Below, piece by piece: positions 1 through 7,999 of a DNA stretch of 64,000 bases. Made by a program: the position numbers and the translations under genes. The notes beneath the pieces were generated by a model. The model worked only from the letters and a program-made list of their open reading frames with translations, ran no database searches and was not told where the DNA came from. How positions within the stretch are numbered: position 1 is the stretch's first letter; every line of letters starts with the position of its first letter. The stretch comes from Gordonia zhenghanii. Its GTDB lineage: Bacteria > Actinomycetota > Actinomycetes > Mycobacteriales > Mycobacteriaceae. The DNA lies in the NCBI RefSeq assembly GCF_021738965.1, contig NZ_JAKKOQ010000017.1:1-64000 (forward strand), written 5' to 3'.

Positions 1-206
1 GACTCAACCGCGGCGGAGACCGGCAAGCGAACAAAGCCCTGCACCTCGTCGCCGTGGGCCGCCTACGCTCAGACCCACGCACCCGCGAATACGCCGAACG
101 CCGACGCGCTCAAGGACTGTCCACCCCCGACATACTCCGCTGCCTCAAACGCGCCCTCGTCAGAGAATCCTTCAGCGCACTCAAAACCGACCTACTCCGG
201 GCTTGA
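1..206 (+). CDS. IS110-family transposase, C-terminal fragment
   Basis: The frame is open from the window edge to TGA at 204-206. It encodes 67 residues beginning LNRGGDRQANKALHLVAVGR and containing DPRTREYAERR and a LRCLKRALVRE-like end. This matches the C-terminal part of IS116/IS110/IS902 transposases, where an NRGG..xAN motif lies in the serine-containing catalytic half. The rest of the gene lies outside the window, so it may be intact. No inverted repeat is recognisable downstream, which fits IS110 elements because they usually lack terminal inverted repeats; the right end of the element cannot be placed. Family assignment is by motif recognition. Confidence 0.75.
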   Translation, partial: LNRGGDRQANKALHLVAVGRLRSDPRTREYAERRRAQGLSTPDILRCLKRALVRESFSALKTDLLRA

Positions 207-300
207 CGAACTATAGGACCGTCCCCTCCCACCGCTGGTCGAGACGAAGAATCGAGACCTCCCCAATCCGATCGATCGATCCACTACGGGGTCGGCAAGG

Positions 301-306
301 TAGATT
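301..306 (+). promoter_or_regulatory. -10 box (TAGATT), leaderless start for the EgtE-like gene
   Basis: TAGATT ends 6 bp before the ATG at 313. This is the TANNNT spacing expected when transcription starts on the initiation codon. No Shine-Dalgarno sequence is present. Confidence 0.5.
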
Positions 307-312
307 CGTCCT

Positions 313-1404
313 ATGTACTGCAGTGAACTCGGGAATCAGTGGCACGCGGCGCGTGCCGAGCCGTCACTCGCTCATCTGGACGCCGCCGCCGCTGGCCGTT
401 CCTCGCGCGCCGTGATCGCTACGATCACGAAACACCTTGAGCGAGAATCAGAATGGGGTTCGTACGTGGCCGCCGCGGATGAGGCGGACGCGTTGGCCGC
501 TGGTCGTCGCGCACTGGCGTCGCTGATCGGTCACACGCCGGAGGAGCTGTCGTTCCGCGACAGTGCGCGCACGTCGCTGCGTGCCCTGTTGAACACGTGG
601 GTGCTGCCGATGTCGCCGACGGTCTGGGTGGCGAAGAACGAGTTCGGGCCGAACCTCGCGGAGTTCGAGCGCCGTGACTTCTCGGTGCGCGTGCTGCCGG
701 ACGTCGATGTGTACGGACACGTGGACGTCGACTCGCTGGAGAACATGCTGCAGTTCGAGCAGCCGGACTTCATCCACGTCTGTCACATCGGTTCGGCGAG
801 TGGTGTGGTGCAGCCGGTCGCCGAGATCGTGGAGGTCGCGCACTCCGTCGGGGTGCCCGTCGTCGTCGACATGGCGCAGTCGGTCGGTCATGTTCCGACC
901 GTGACCGGCGCGGACATCGTCTACGGGACGTCGCGTAAGTGGTTGGCGGGTCCGCGCGGTGTCGGCTTCATCGCGGTCCGCGCGGATTCGTTGGCGAGTG
1001 CCGAGGTGGATTCGTCGGATTCGTTCATCGCAGGCCAGCTCGGTCTCGGCACAGCGGTCGCCGAGTTGTTGGAGTTCGGTCAGCAGAAGGTGTTCCGTGA
1101 ACTCGCGGCCATCGGCGAGACGACCCGCGAACGTCTGCGGGGTGTCGGCAGCTGGGAGGTCGTCGAGCCGAACGGTGAGCCGTCGGCGCTCGTCACGCTG
1201 GCTCCGCCGCCCGGCTGGGGCGTCGTCGATCTCGAAGCCGCACGCGACAGACTGTTGGAGTCGGGGATTCTCGTGACGGTGGCCGACTCGTGGCGAGCTC
1301 CCCTCGCGGGCGACCAGCCGCTTCTGCGCGTCAGCCCGCATCTGGACGTGCGGTCGGAGCAGCTCGACGCGTTGGCGTCGGCGATCCGCACGATGGGGTA
1401 CTGA
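313..1404 (+). CDS. egtE: PLP-dependent class V aminotransferase-like protein, EgtE-like
   Basis: A 363-residue fold-type I PLP enzyme. The PLP lysine is expected at K209 in GTSRKWLAGPRGVGF, and the cofactor aspartate at D186 in VVVDMAQS. The N-terminal pattern (QWHAARAEPSLAHLDAAAAG, then EWGSYVAAADEADAL) and the SRKWLAGPRG segment resemble actinobacterial EgtE. EgtE is the C-S lyase that releases ergothioneine from hercynylcysteine sulfoxide. No egtA-D genes are nearby, so the role rests on resemblance alone; a cysteine desulfurase or another class V lyase is the alternative. The ATG at 313 is chosen because TAGATT lies 6 bp upstream (leaderless). It sits about 100 bp downstream of the IS110 fragment. 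Confidence 0.65.
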   Translation: MYCSELGNQWHAARAEPSLAHLDAAAAGRSSRAVIATITKHLERESEWGSYVAAADEADALAAGRRALASLIGHTPEELSFRDSARTSLRALLNTWVLPMSPTVWVAKNEFGPNLAEFERRDFSVRVLPDVDVYGHVDVDSLENMLQFEQPDFIHVCHIGSASGVVQPVAEIVEVAHSVGVPVVVDMAQSVGHVPTVTGADIVYGTSRKWLAGPRGVGFIAVRADSLASAEVDSSDSFIAGQLGLGTAVAELLEFGQQKVFRELAAIGETTRERLRGVGSWEVVEPNGEPSALVTLAPPPGWGVVDLEAARDRLLESGILVTVADSWRAPLAGDQPLLRVSPHLDVRSEQLDALASAIRTMGY

Positions 1405-1473
1405 TCTGGGTCGGTCCCGACGACACGCCGCGGCTCATGGAACGCGACAGGCCTGTGCTGCGTCTAACTGAGT

Positions 1474-1896
1474 ATGGACGGGGTCATCGAGTACGTCTTC
1501 GGCGCGGGCGACGGCGTCACGTCCGCATGGCGTTCGGTCGCGGATCTCGACCTGGACGCCGACGGCGTCTTCGAGGCGGTAGCGCTCGACTTCGACGGTG
1601 ACGGTCTCGCCGACGACGCGATGGTCGATACGGACGCCGACGGAGTCGCCGACCTGTCGGCCCTCGACCTCGATGACGACGGGGTGCCCGAGACCTTCTT
1701 CGCCGACGGCGGATCCGGGCTGTGGGAGCGTGGCGCGGACCGACCGTCGGGGCCTGGACCGTCACCTGCGCCGCCTGCGCCGACAGCGCCGGGCGAATCA
1801 GTCCTCGACACCGACGGAGACGGCGCGGCCGACACCGTCCTGATCGACATGGACGGCGACGGCTACGCCGACGCCCATCGACCTGCGCGGGACTGA
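1474..1896 (+). CDS. Small acidic DxDxDG-repeat protein (putative Ca-binding)
   Basis: A 140-residue, very acidic protein built from about seven calcium-loop-like repeats such as DLDADGVFE, DFDGDGLAD, DTDADGVAD, DLDDDGVPE, DTDGDGAAD and DMDGDGYAD. A proline-rich break lies near residues 88-106. The loops resemble EF-hand, dockerin or thrombospondin type-3 calcium sites. There is no signal peptide or membrane segment, so it should be cytoplasmic unless exported by another route. Coding is supported by the regular repeat; the antisense frame gives only low-complexity Ser/Arg/Pro. It is convergent with the MFS gene that ends at 1908. The function is unknown, and calcium binding is inferred only from the loop pattern. 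Confidence 0.7.
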   Translation: MDGVIEYVFGAGDGVTSAWRSVADLDLDADGVFEAVALDFDGDGLADDAMVDTDADGVADLSALDLDDDGVPETFFADGGSGLWERGADRPSGPGPSPAPPAPTAPGESVLDTDGDGAADTVLIDMDGDGYADAHRPARD

Positions 1897-1907
1897 CGAG
1901 CCGCCAC

Positions 1908-3206
1908 TCAGACTTCGGCTTCCTCTCGCAGGACGGTCGCCCGATCCGGGCCTTCGACGACAGCAGGGCTTGCCCGCCAGACGAGAAGCGCACCCAGTAG
2001 GTACACCACGGTGCCTGCGACGATCAGAGGGACGGAGAAGCCGTCGGCGGGGATCGAGACTGCGGCGATGAACATGGCGACGACGAACGCCGTGTTGAAG
2101 AGCGCGTCCTGGACGGCGAAGACCTGGCCGCGGTACGAGTCGGGGACGTCGCACTGCATGGCGACGTCGCCACACAGTTTCACGATCTGGCCGACGAGTC
2201 CGAGCACGGCCGCACCGACGAGGACCGTGTACGAAGTGAGCGTTCCGACGAGCGCTTCGGCGAGCGCACCGCCGACGAGAGCCACCGCGATCGTTCGTCG
2301 TCGACCGAAGTGGTGGACCGACCACGGAGTGACGACGGCCGCCAGAAGTGCACCGGCTGCCACGGCGACGCCGATCTCCGCCATGGCCTGCACATCGGTG
2401 CCGAGTGGTGCGCCCAGGTCGACGTTGCGGACCACGATCAACAGCATGAGCGTGTTCATGCCGAACACCAGTCGATGGACTCCAATGGCCCCGAGGACCA
2501 CACCGACGCTCGGATGGTCGATCACGGCTCGGACTCCGTGCGCCAGGCCGCGTCCTACCGAGTAGAGCGCCGAGTGCCCGGAACCGTCCGGTCGGTCAGG
2601 CCCGAGGCGTTTGGGCGCGAACGCCGCCGCCAGCAGTCCTGAGGCGATCGCGAACACTGCGCCTGCGAGGAGCGTGGCCCCCGACCCGCCGTTGTCAGAG
2701 CCGAATATCGCGCGCAACAGGGTGGACAGTCCTGCGCCCACGGCGAGCATCCCGGCACCGAGCGTCGTGAACACGGCGTTGACCTCGATGATCACGTCGG
2801 AGGACGCGACGTGTGGAAGTCCAGCGGACAGACCGGACGCGACGAATCGACTGCAGCCGGTCGCCAGCAGCGCGGCGAGCAGGACGACGGTGTCGGGTAC
2901 GCCCGAACTCATCGCTATCGCGACGAGGACGATCGCGACGGCTCGGAACGCGTTGATCCAGACCAGGACTCGACGGCGGTCCCAGTGGTCGAGGAGCGCG
3001 CCCGCGAACGGTCCGAGGAGCGAGTACGGCAGGAGTAGCACGGCGAATCCGGCCGCGACGGCGATCGGGTCGGTGTGCCGGTCGGGATTGAAGAGGATCG
3101 AGAACGCGAGAGCGGCTTGAAACGCGCCGTCGCTGATCTGGCTGAGGACCTTGACCCCGAGATACCGGAGCAGATCCGGTGTCTTGACCTGCGTCCAGAG
3201 CTTCAC
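1908..3206 (-). CDS. MFS transporter (Rv0037c-like position)
   Basis: A 432-residue integral membrane protein with about 12 hydrophobic segments and the MFS loop LDHWDRRRVLVW between helices 2 and 3. The order MFS (minus) then yqgE (plus) is the same as Rv0037c-Rv0038 in Mycobacterium tuberculosis, so orthology is likely. The substrate is unknown; the fold resembles the drug and siderophore exporter branch. The GTG start at 3206 is supported by TAGGCT (complement of 3213-3218) 6 bp upstream, a leaderless arrangement. The gene diverges from yqgE with about 120 bp between them. Confidence 0.85.
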   Translation of the reverse strand: MKLWTQVKTPDLLRYLGVKVLSQISDGAFQAALAFSILFNPDRHTDPIAVAAGFAVLLLPYSLLGPFAGALLDHWDRRRVLVWINAFRAVAIVLVAIAMSSGVPDTVVLLAALLATGCSRFVASGLSAGLPHVASSDVIIEVNAVFTTLGAGMLAVGAGLSTLLRAIFGSDNGGSGATLLAGAVFAIASGLLAAAFAPKRLGPDRPDGSGHSALYSVGRGLAHGVRAVIDHPSVGVVLGAIGVHRLVFGMNTLMLLIVVRNVDLGAPLGTDVQAMAEIGVAVAAGALLAAVVTPWSVHHFGRRRTIAVALVGGALAEALVGTLTSYTVLVGAAVLGLVGQIVKLCGDVAMQCDVPDSYRGQVFAVQDALFNTAFVVAMFIAAVSIPADGFSVPLIVAGTVVYLLGALLVWRASPAVVEGPDRATVLREEAEV

Positions 3207-3212
3207 CGCACA

Positions 3213-3218
3213 AGCCTA
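3213..3218 (-). promoter_or_regulatory. -10 box (TAGGCT), leaderless start for the MFS gene
   Basis: TAGGCT on the minus strand, 6 bp before the GTG at 3206, in the same arrangement as the -10 boxes of leuS and argG in this window. Confidence 0.5.
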
Positions 3219-3324
3219 CCGGCGAACTCGCCGGTAATCGGTCGCGACGACGGACCTCACATTCGCGGCGCGACCCGATGACGCCGTGCGGGGGGCGACC
3301 GACCGCCTGTGATGTCATGATGGG

Positions 3325-3918
3325 GTGGTGTCCGACGGTGAGTTCTCCGACGACCGACCCGAAGTGACTCCCGGGTCGCTTCTGATCGCGTCGACGGCTC
3401 TGTCGGGTCCGACATTCGTGCGAACGGTCATCTACGTCATCGAGCACGATGACCAGGGCACGCTCGGCGTCGTCTTGAATCGCATGAGCGACGCGGCCGT
3501 CTACAACATCCTCCCCCGGTGGGCCGATCTGGCGGCGAGTCCGCGAGCCGTGTTCGTGGGCGGTCCGGTCGGCACCTCGTCAGCGCTGTGTCTGGGCGTG
3601 GCGAAGAACGGCGTGGTCGTCGCCGAGCAGCCGAAGCTCCACCAGGTGACCGGCCCGGTCGCGATGGTGGATCTCGACGCCGACCCGGACGAGATGGCAC
3701 AAGTGCTGACCGGTGTCCGGATCTTCGCCGGGTACGCGGGTTGGGAGCCCGGTCAGCTCGATGAGGAACTCGCGGACAGCAGTTGGATCGTCGCGCCGGG
3801 ACTGCCGACGGATCTGTTGGCGGAGCCGTCGGTGGACGTGTGGCAGCGCGTGTTGGCGCGTCAGCCGTGGCCGTTGCCCCTGATGTCGACGTATCCACTG
3901 CGGCCGGAAGACAATTGA
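3325..3918 (+). CDS. yqgE: YqgE/AlgH family protein (DUF179)
   Basis: A 197-residue soluble protein with the YqgE/AlgH pattern: PGSLLIAS near the start, then FVRTVIYVIEHDDQGTLGVVLNR, VFVGGPV, RIFAGYAGWEPGQLDEEL and SSWIVAP. The family is widespread but biochemically undefined; its name comes from alginate regulation in Pseudomonas. Two adjacent GTG codons (3325 and 3328) could start translation. CATGAT at 3316-3321 lies 6 bp before the second, so 3328 may be a leaderless start. It precedes a DedA gene by 22 bp, and the two are probably co-transcribed. The position next to the MFS gene matches Rv0038. Confidence 0.9.
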   Translation: MVSDGEFSDDRPEVTPGSLLIASTALSGPTFVRTVIYVIEHDDQGTLGVVLNRMSDAAVYNILPRWADLAASPRAVFVGGPVGTSSALCLGVAKNGVVVAEQPKLHQVTGPVAMVDLDADPDEMAQVLTGVRIFAGYAGWEPGQLDEELADSSWIVAPGLPTDLLAEPSVDVWQRVLARQPWPLPLMSTYPLRPEDN

Positions 3919-3940
3919 TCGGTCTACGGTTGGTCGACAC

Positions 3941-4570
3941 ATGCATGTGATCTCCGATCAGCTGATCTCGCTGATTGACGCGGTTCCGTCGTGGGCCGTC
4001 TATCTGATCGCCATCGGCGTGCTGTTCCTGGAGACCTCGGTGGTGTTCGTCGGTCTCGTCGCACCGAGTGAAGCCATCCTGGTGGCCGCCGGTGTCCTCG
4101 CGTCGGTCGGGTCCGCCCACATCGGGATCCTCGTCGTCGGCTGCGGTCTGGCCGCGATGGCGGGTGACTGGACCGGATACTGGGTGGGTCGCAGCTTCGG
4201 CCCGCGGCTGGGAGCCACCCGGTTGGGACGCAGGATCGCGCGTCGCATGATCCGGTCCCGCGCCAAGACGCCGAACCCGAGTGATGCGATCGTCGTGGTG
4301 GCTGCGGCCCGCTGGATCGGATGGGTGCGCAGCGTTATCCCGCTCGTCGCAGGCGCGCGCAAGATGCCGTTCCGCAGGTTCGCCCTGGCCAGCACGATCG
4401 GCGGCGTCTCCTGGTCGGCGACGATCCTGCTCGTCTCGTTCGCGGTCGGTGAGACGTTGGGCGCCGACATGGCGTTGATCGTCGCGGTCTGCGTCGGCTG
4501 CCTGTCGGTGGCGTTCTTGATCTTCCGGCGGTGGCAGTCAGGCCGTCACACAGCCACTGCGTCGTCCTGA
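3941..4570 (+). CDS. DedA-family (SNARE-associated) membrane protein
   Basis: A 209-residue membrane protein with the DedA layout: an N-terminal re-entrant/TM region (YLIAIGVLFLETSVVFVGLVAPSE), then GDWTGYWVGRSFGPRLG, then the conserved arginine motif ARWIGWVRSVIPLVAGARKMPFRRF, and C-terminal TM helices. DedA/VTT proteins take part in phospholipid flipping and in maintaining the proton-motive force. It lies 22 bp after yqgE. Its last 25 bp overlap the 3' end of the convergent SBF-like gene. Confidence 0.85.
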   Translation: MHVISDQLISLIDAVPSWAVYLIAIGVLFLETSVVFVGLVAPSEAILVAAGVLASVGSAHIGILVVGCGLAAMAGDWTGYWVGRSFGPRLGATRLGRRIARRMIRSRAKTPNPSDAIVVVAAARWIGWVRSVIPLVAGARKMPFRRFALASTIGGVSWSATILLVSFAVGETLGADMALIVAVCVGCLSVAFLIFRRWQSGRHTATASS

Positions 4571-5541
4571 GCCTCGTCCTGCCGGTGGTAGCGGTTCGCG
4601 AGCCACGCACAGATGATGAGTTGGATCTGGTGGAAGATCATCAGCGGAAGCACCATGAAACCGACGACCGAGCCGGTGAACATGACGCTCGCGAGCGGGA
4701 GCCCCGTCGCCAGTGACTTCTTGGTGCCGCAGAACTGGGCGGCGATCATGTCCTCGCGGTTGAAGCCGAGCCGCTTCGGGACGAACCAGGTGATGGTGAG
4801 CATCAGTGCGACGAGAAGAGTCGACACGACGATGACCAGGACGACGTCGAGCGCGTCGACCTTGCTCCAGAGCCCGGACTGGACGCCTTCGCTGAACGCG
4901 ACGTAGACGACCATGACGATGGATCCGCGGTCGACGTACTTGGTCGGTTCGGCGTACCGCTTGAGGAACGGGCCGACGAGGGGACGCGCGAGTTGCCCGA
5001 TGATGAACGGCACCAGGATCTTCGCGACGATCTCGAGGATCGACTCGCCGTTGATGTGCACGCCTGCGTCCGAGCTCATGAGCAGGACGACGAGCGCCGG
5101 GGTCAGCACGACGCCGAACAGGTTCGACGCCGACGCGCTGACGATGGCGCCCGGCACGTTGCCGCGGGCGATCGACGTGAATGCGATCGACGACTGCACC
5201 GTCGACGGAACGAGCGTCATGTAGAGGAAACCGTCAGCGAGGTCGGAGCCGATCAACGGCGACAGCAGCGGGTGCAGCGCCAGACCGATGAGTGGGAACA
5301 GCAGGAACGTGAACGCGAGGATCGTCGTGTGCAGTCGCCAGTGCGTGAGGCCGTCGAGCGCTTCGCGGGGCGAGAGCCGGGTGCCGTACAGGAAGAACAG
5401 CAGCGCGATCAGCGCGGTGACGACCCAGTCCATGACGTCCGCGAATACGCCGCCCGCAGGGAAGATTGCGGCGACGACGACGGCGAGGAAGATCGACGCG
5501 ATGAATCCGTCGATGGGTGACTTCGCGAGGAGTGTGCGCAT
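4546..5541 (-). CDS. Bile acid:sodium symporter-family transporter (SBF-like, YfeH type)
   Basis: A 331-residue protein with about ten TM helices. It has the SBF-like signatures FFLYGTRLSPREALDGLTHWR near the N-terminus and LVPSTVQSSIAFTSIARGN around residue 120, and later AAQFCGTKKSLATGLPLAS. The family exchanges or imports organic anions with sodium; the substrate here is unknown. It overlaps the convergent DedA gene by 25 bp, an economical tail-to-tail arrangement. It is followed on the same strand, 3 bp upstream, by the SdpI-family gene, so the two may form a transcription unit. Confidence 0.85.
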   Translation of the reverse strand: MRTLLAKSPIDGFIASIFLAVVVAAIFPAGGVFADVMDWVVTALIALLFFLYGTRLSPREALDGLTHWRLHTTILAFTFLLFPLIGLALHPLLSPLIGSDLADGFLYMTLVPSTVQSSIAFTSIARGNVPGAIVSASASNLFGVVLTPALVVLLMSSDAGVHINGESILEIVAKILVPFIIGQLARPLVGPFLKRYAEPTKYVDRGSIVMVVYVAFSEGVQSGLWSKVDALDVVLVIVVSTLLVALMLTITWFVPKRLGFNREDMIAAQFCGTKKSLATGLPLASVMFTGSVVGFMVLPLMIFHQIQLIICAWLANRYHRQDEAQDDAVAV

Positions 5542-5544
5542 ACG

Positions 5545-6180
5545 TCAGCGGGCGGCGTCGACCGGCTGGTCTGCGTCGGCCGCGTGCTCGGTGGTGCACA
5601 TGCCCTGCAGAGCGCACGACCCGCAGCTGGACGCTCCGCAATCGGCAGCCGGATCGTCGGTGTCGCACGAGTCGTGAGCCTGGTCGTCGGCGTCGCCGCC
5701 CGAACAGCAGTCTGCCGAGCAGCCGCCCGACTCCTCTTCGGGTTCGGGCACCGTCGATGCGACGCGGACGCCGACGCCTGCGGCGACGGCGGCGATCGCG
5801 AAACCGATGACGATCGCACCGAATCCGAACAGGAAACCGAGATCGCCGCCGAAGGCGAGGACTCCGCCGATCAGCAGGACGAGCGCCGCTGCGAGGAAGC
5901 CGGGCGCCGCGACCTTGTTGCCGAGCGCGAACGCGTCGGCCGACCGCATCGTCTCGTCCGAGCGGACGCCGACCCAGCGGTTGCGCTCCAGACGACCAGT
6001 CAGCCCGCATACCCCTACGCCCACCCAGAAAACGGCGAGCACGAGGGCTAGAACGGCGGAGACGACGGACAGGATATGCACGGGTTTCACTGTACGACGG
6101 AGCGGCGACCGGTGGGGAATCGTGCGCGTGCGAGGTGACGGGGGTCGCGGCGGCGAGCCGTTGGCCGTCGGATCGGGCAC
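5545..6180 (-). CDS. SdpI-family membrane protein with cysteine-rich C-terminal tail
   Basis: A 211-residue protein. After a basic, proline-rich N-terminus there are three or four TM helices that include the SdpI-type motif RLERNRWVGVRSDETMRSADAF; SdpI-family proteins serve as immunity or signalling membrane proteins in Bacillus. The last 60 residues are acidic and hold eight cysteines in pairs or CxxC-like spacing (GGCSADCC, DSC, DCGASSCGSC, GMC), which suggests metal or Fe-S binding. The GTG start at 6180 is supported by TAACGT (complement of 6187-6192) 6 bp upstream. An internal GTG at 6090 is an alternative. It diverges from the PLDc_N gene. Confidence 0.7.
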   Translation of the reverse strand: MPDPTANGSPPRPPSPRTRTIPHRSPLRRTVKPVHILSVVSAVLALVLAVFWVGVGVCGLTGRLERNRWVGVRSDETMRSADAFALGNKVAAPGFLAAALVLLIGGVLAFGGDLGFLFGFGAIVIGFAIAAVAAGVGVRVASTVPEPEEESGGCSADCCSGGDADDQAHDSCDTDDPAADCGASSCGSCALQGMCTTEHAADADQPVDAAR

Positions 6181-6186
6181 CGGACC

Positions 6187-6192
6187 ACGTTA
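6187..6192 (-). promoter_or_regulatory. -10 box (TAACGT), leaderless start for the SdpI-family gene
   Basis: TAACGT on the minus strand, 6 bp before the GTG at 6180. It favours the longer protein over the internal start at 6090. Confidence 0.4.
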
Positions 6193-6263
6193 CGATCGTT
6201 CCGTCGCTTTACGTGGTCCAGGCGTTAAGCGGTCTGGGGATTTCAACGATTCGGGGGCAATTC

Positions 6264-6641
6264 GTGCCATATTTCGGTTTCATCGTGTTCGTGGTTTGGG
6301 TGGCGGCTCTGATCGATGTGATCGTCGCCGAGGAGTATCGGGTGCGGCATCTCCCGAAGATCGCGTGGGTGCTCATCGTGATCCTGCTGCCCCTCGTCGG
6401 TTCGATCATCTGGCTCCTCGTCGGCCGTCCCGAAGGCGTCGCCGCGTCGCCACCAGCCCGCACGACCGGGTTCCCCGAGTACGAGCGACCCGAGTACAGC
6501 GGTCCTGAGTACAGGGCCGCGATCGCAGCCCGCGAAGACGCCGAGTTCCGCCGCAAGGTCCGCGAACGCGCGCAGGAGCAGCGTAGTCGTGCGGAGGAGA
6601 ACAACGGGCCGGCGAGAAACGACGAGCCCGGAAACGAGTGA
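6264..6641 (+). CDS. PLDc_N-domain small membrane protein
   Basis: A 125-residue protein beginning PYFGFIVFVVWVAALIDVIV. Two TM helices are separated by EEYRVRHLPKIAWVLIVILLPLVGSIIWLLVGRP, which is the phospholipase D-nuclease N-terminal (PLDc_N) signature. The tail is charged and probably coiled (EDAEFRRKVRERAQEQRSR). Proteins of this type often carry no catalytic domain, and their function is undefined. The GTG at 6264 is chosen because a GGGGGC ribosome-binding sequence lies 5 bp upstream and the conserved domain starts there. A longer frame reaches back to 6135 but overlaps the divergent gene. Confidence 0.7.
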   Translation: MPYFGFIVFVVWVAALIDVIVAEEYRVRHLPKIAWVLIVILLPLVGSIIWLLVGRPEGVAASPPARTTGFPEYERPEYSGPEYRAAIAAREDAEFRRKVRERAQEQRSRAEENNGPARNDEPGNE

Positions 6642-6940
6642 AGCCGACGGTACGAATCCGACTCCGTTCGATCTGGCGGTTGACGCCGTGCTAGTCGAGT
6701 CGGATCGCCGTCCCTGCCCCGCCTGTAGCGCGAGCCGTGCTCAGGAGGAGCAGCTTTTACGCACGCCTCGCCGGTTCGCTACGCGGCCGGAGTTTAGATA
6801 CCCGCGATTTCAACCATTGGCTGAGTGACCGTCTCGCCATAGGTTTGTGTCAATTCGCCGATCTCGTCCAGCGCCTCGCACTGAGTCATCGCTGGGTGTG
6901 CTCGTGCTGCATTCACTCGCGCCATGATGAAGGTCAGCCC
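6642..6940 (+). promoter_or_regulatory. Intergenic region with promoter and leader of the ABC importer
   Basis: About 300 bp without a convincing gene. A promoter-like pair, TTGGCT (6817-6822) and TAGGTT (6840-6845), has a 17-bp spacer. It would give a leader of about 90 nt before the ATG at 6941. In the leader, 6899-6910 reads TGC TCG TGC TGC in the frame of the lipoprotein, i.e. a cluster of cysteine codons. AAGG at 6930 is the likely ribosome-binding site. Nothing else is recognisable in the first 170 bp. Confidence 0.4.
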
Positions 6941-7999
6941 ATGAGATCCATTGCTTCCCGTCGGAGACCCCGACGTCACCGAAAGCGTTCGGCCCCCGTC
7001 GCGGTGGCCGCACTCATCGTTGTCACTGCGGCCGCGGCGGGATGCGGTATCGGCGGAACCGAGGAGGAGGCAGAGCCGACCACCATCCGCTATCAGAGCA
7101 GCGCAGGACTGATCAACTATCTCGAGGTCGCCGATGCCCTCGGGTATCTGCCCGGGCTGACCCTCGACTGGATCGGTGAAAGCGGCGGCGGGCCAGCAAG
7201 CCTGCAGGCTTTGGCCACTCATCAGAGCGATATCGCGAGCGGACCCTTCAACGGCGCGATCGCCAAGGTGGTCTCGGCGGGGGTCGAGGTGACGGCGGTG
7301 GCCGCCGCGTATGGATCGTCCGGCGACGTGAGCAGCTCCATCGTGACTCTCGACGACCACAAGATCACGAAGGGCCAGGACCTGATCGGGAAGAAGGTCG
7401 CCGTCAACACGTTGGGCGCCAACGCGGAGGCGATCCTGGACACCTACCTGAAGCAGGAAGGTCTCTCCGACGATGAGATCGACGACGTCACGTTGGTTCC
7501 GTTGCCCGGGATCAACGCCGAATCGGCGCTGCGCCAAGGGCAGGTCGACGCGTCGTACACGGCTTTCGCCGCCAAGGAGACGGCGATGAAGCATGGCGGG
7601 CTCCGCGTCCTCGCGGACGACGTCGACCTCGTCGGACCCTACAACGGCGGCAGCTATGTGTTGCGAAACGGATTCATCGAGCACAGCCCCAAGACCACCA
7701 GAGCTCTTGTCGGCGGAATCACCAAGGCGATCGACTACGCCCAGAGGCATTCGACGACCGAGGTTCTCGATCTCTATGGCAAGTATCTCGACGAACACGA
7801 CCGAAGCGACGAGAGGAAGTCCTACACATCGTGGAACGGCAACGGAATCGCAACCGCCGGGGGCGTGCTGCGTGACCAGGACTTCTCGATTTGGCTGGAC
7901 TGGCTCCAAGCGTCCGGCGAAGTCGACGCCGACGCCGTCAACCCGAGCGAGCTGTACACCAACAAGTTCAATCCCTTCGCTGACAGGAAATCCGAATGA
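6941..7999 (+). CDS. ABC transporter substrate-binding lipoprotein (SsuA/NrtA/TauA type)
   Basis: A 352-residue exported lipoprotein. An arginine-rich n-region is followed by a hydrophobic stretch and a lipobox ending AAAAGC near residue 33. The mature part has the NMT1/SsuA-like periplasmic-binding pattern (TIRYQSSAGLINYLEVADALGYL, LQALATHQSDIASGPFNGAIAK, GKKVAVNTLGANAEAILDTYL). The family binds aliphatic sulfonates, taurine, nitrate or similar anions. The ATG at 6941 is chosen over the frame reaching 6737 because it directly precedes the signal peptide and has AAGG 7 bp upstream. Its stop overlaps the ATPase start (ATGA). With the ATPase and permease it forms a complete importer. Confidence 0.85.
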   Translation: MRSIASRRRPRRHRKRSAPVAVAALIVVTAAAAGCGIGGTEEEAEPTTIRYQSSAGLINYLEVADALGYLPGLTLDWIGESGGGPASLQALATHQSDIASGPFNGAIAKVVSAGVEVTAVAAAYGSSGDVSSSIVTLDDHKITKGQDLIGKKVAVNTLGANAEAILDTYLKQEGLSDDEIDDVTLVPLPGINAESALRQGQVDASYTAFAAKETAMKHGGLRVLADDVDLVGPYNGGSYVLRNGFIEHSPKTTRALVGGITKAIDYAQRHSTTEVLDLYGKYLDEHDRSDERKSYTSWNGNGIATAGGVLRDQDFSIWLDWLQASGEVDADAVNPSELYTNKFNPFADRKSE

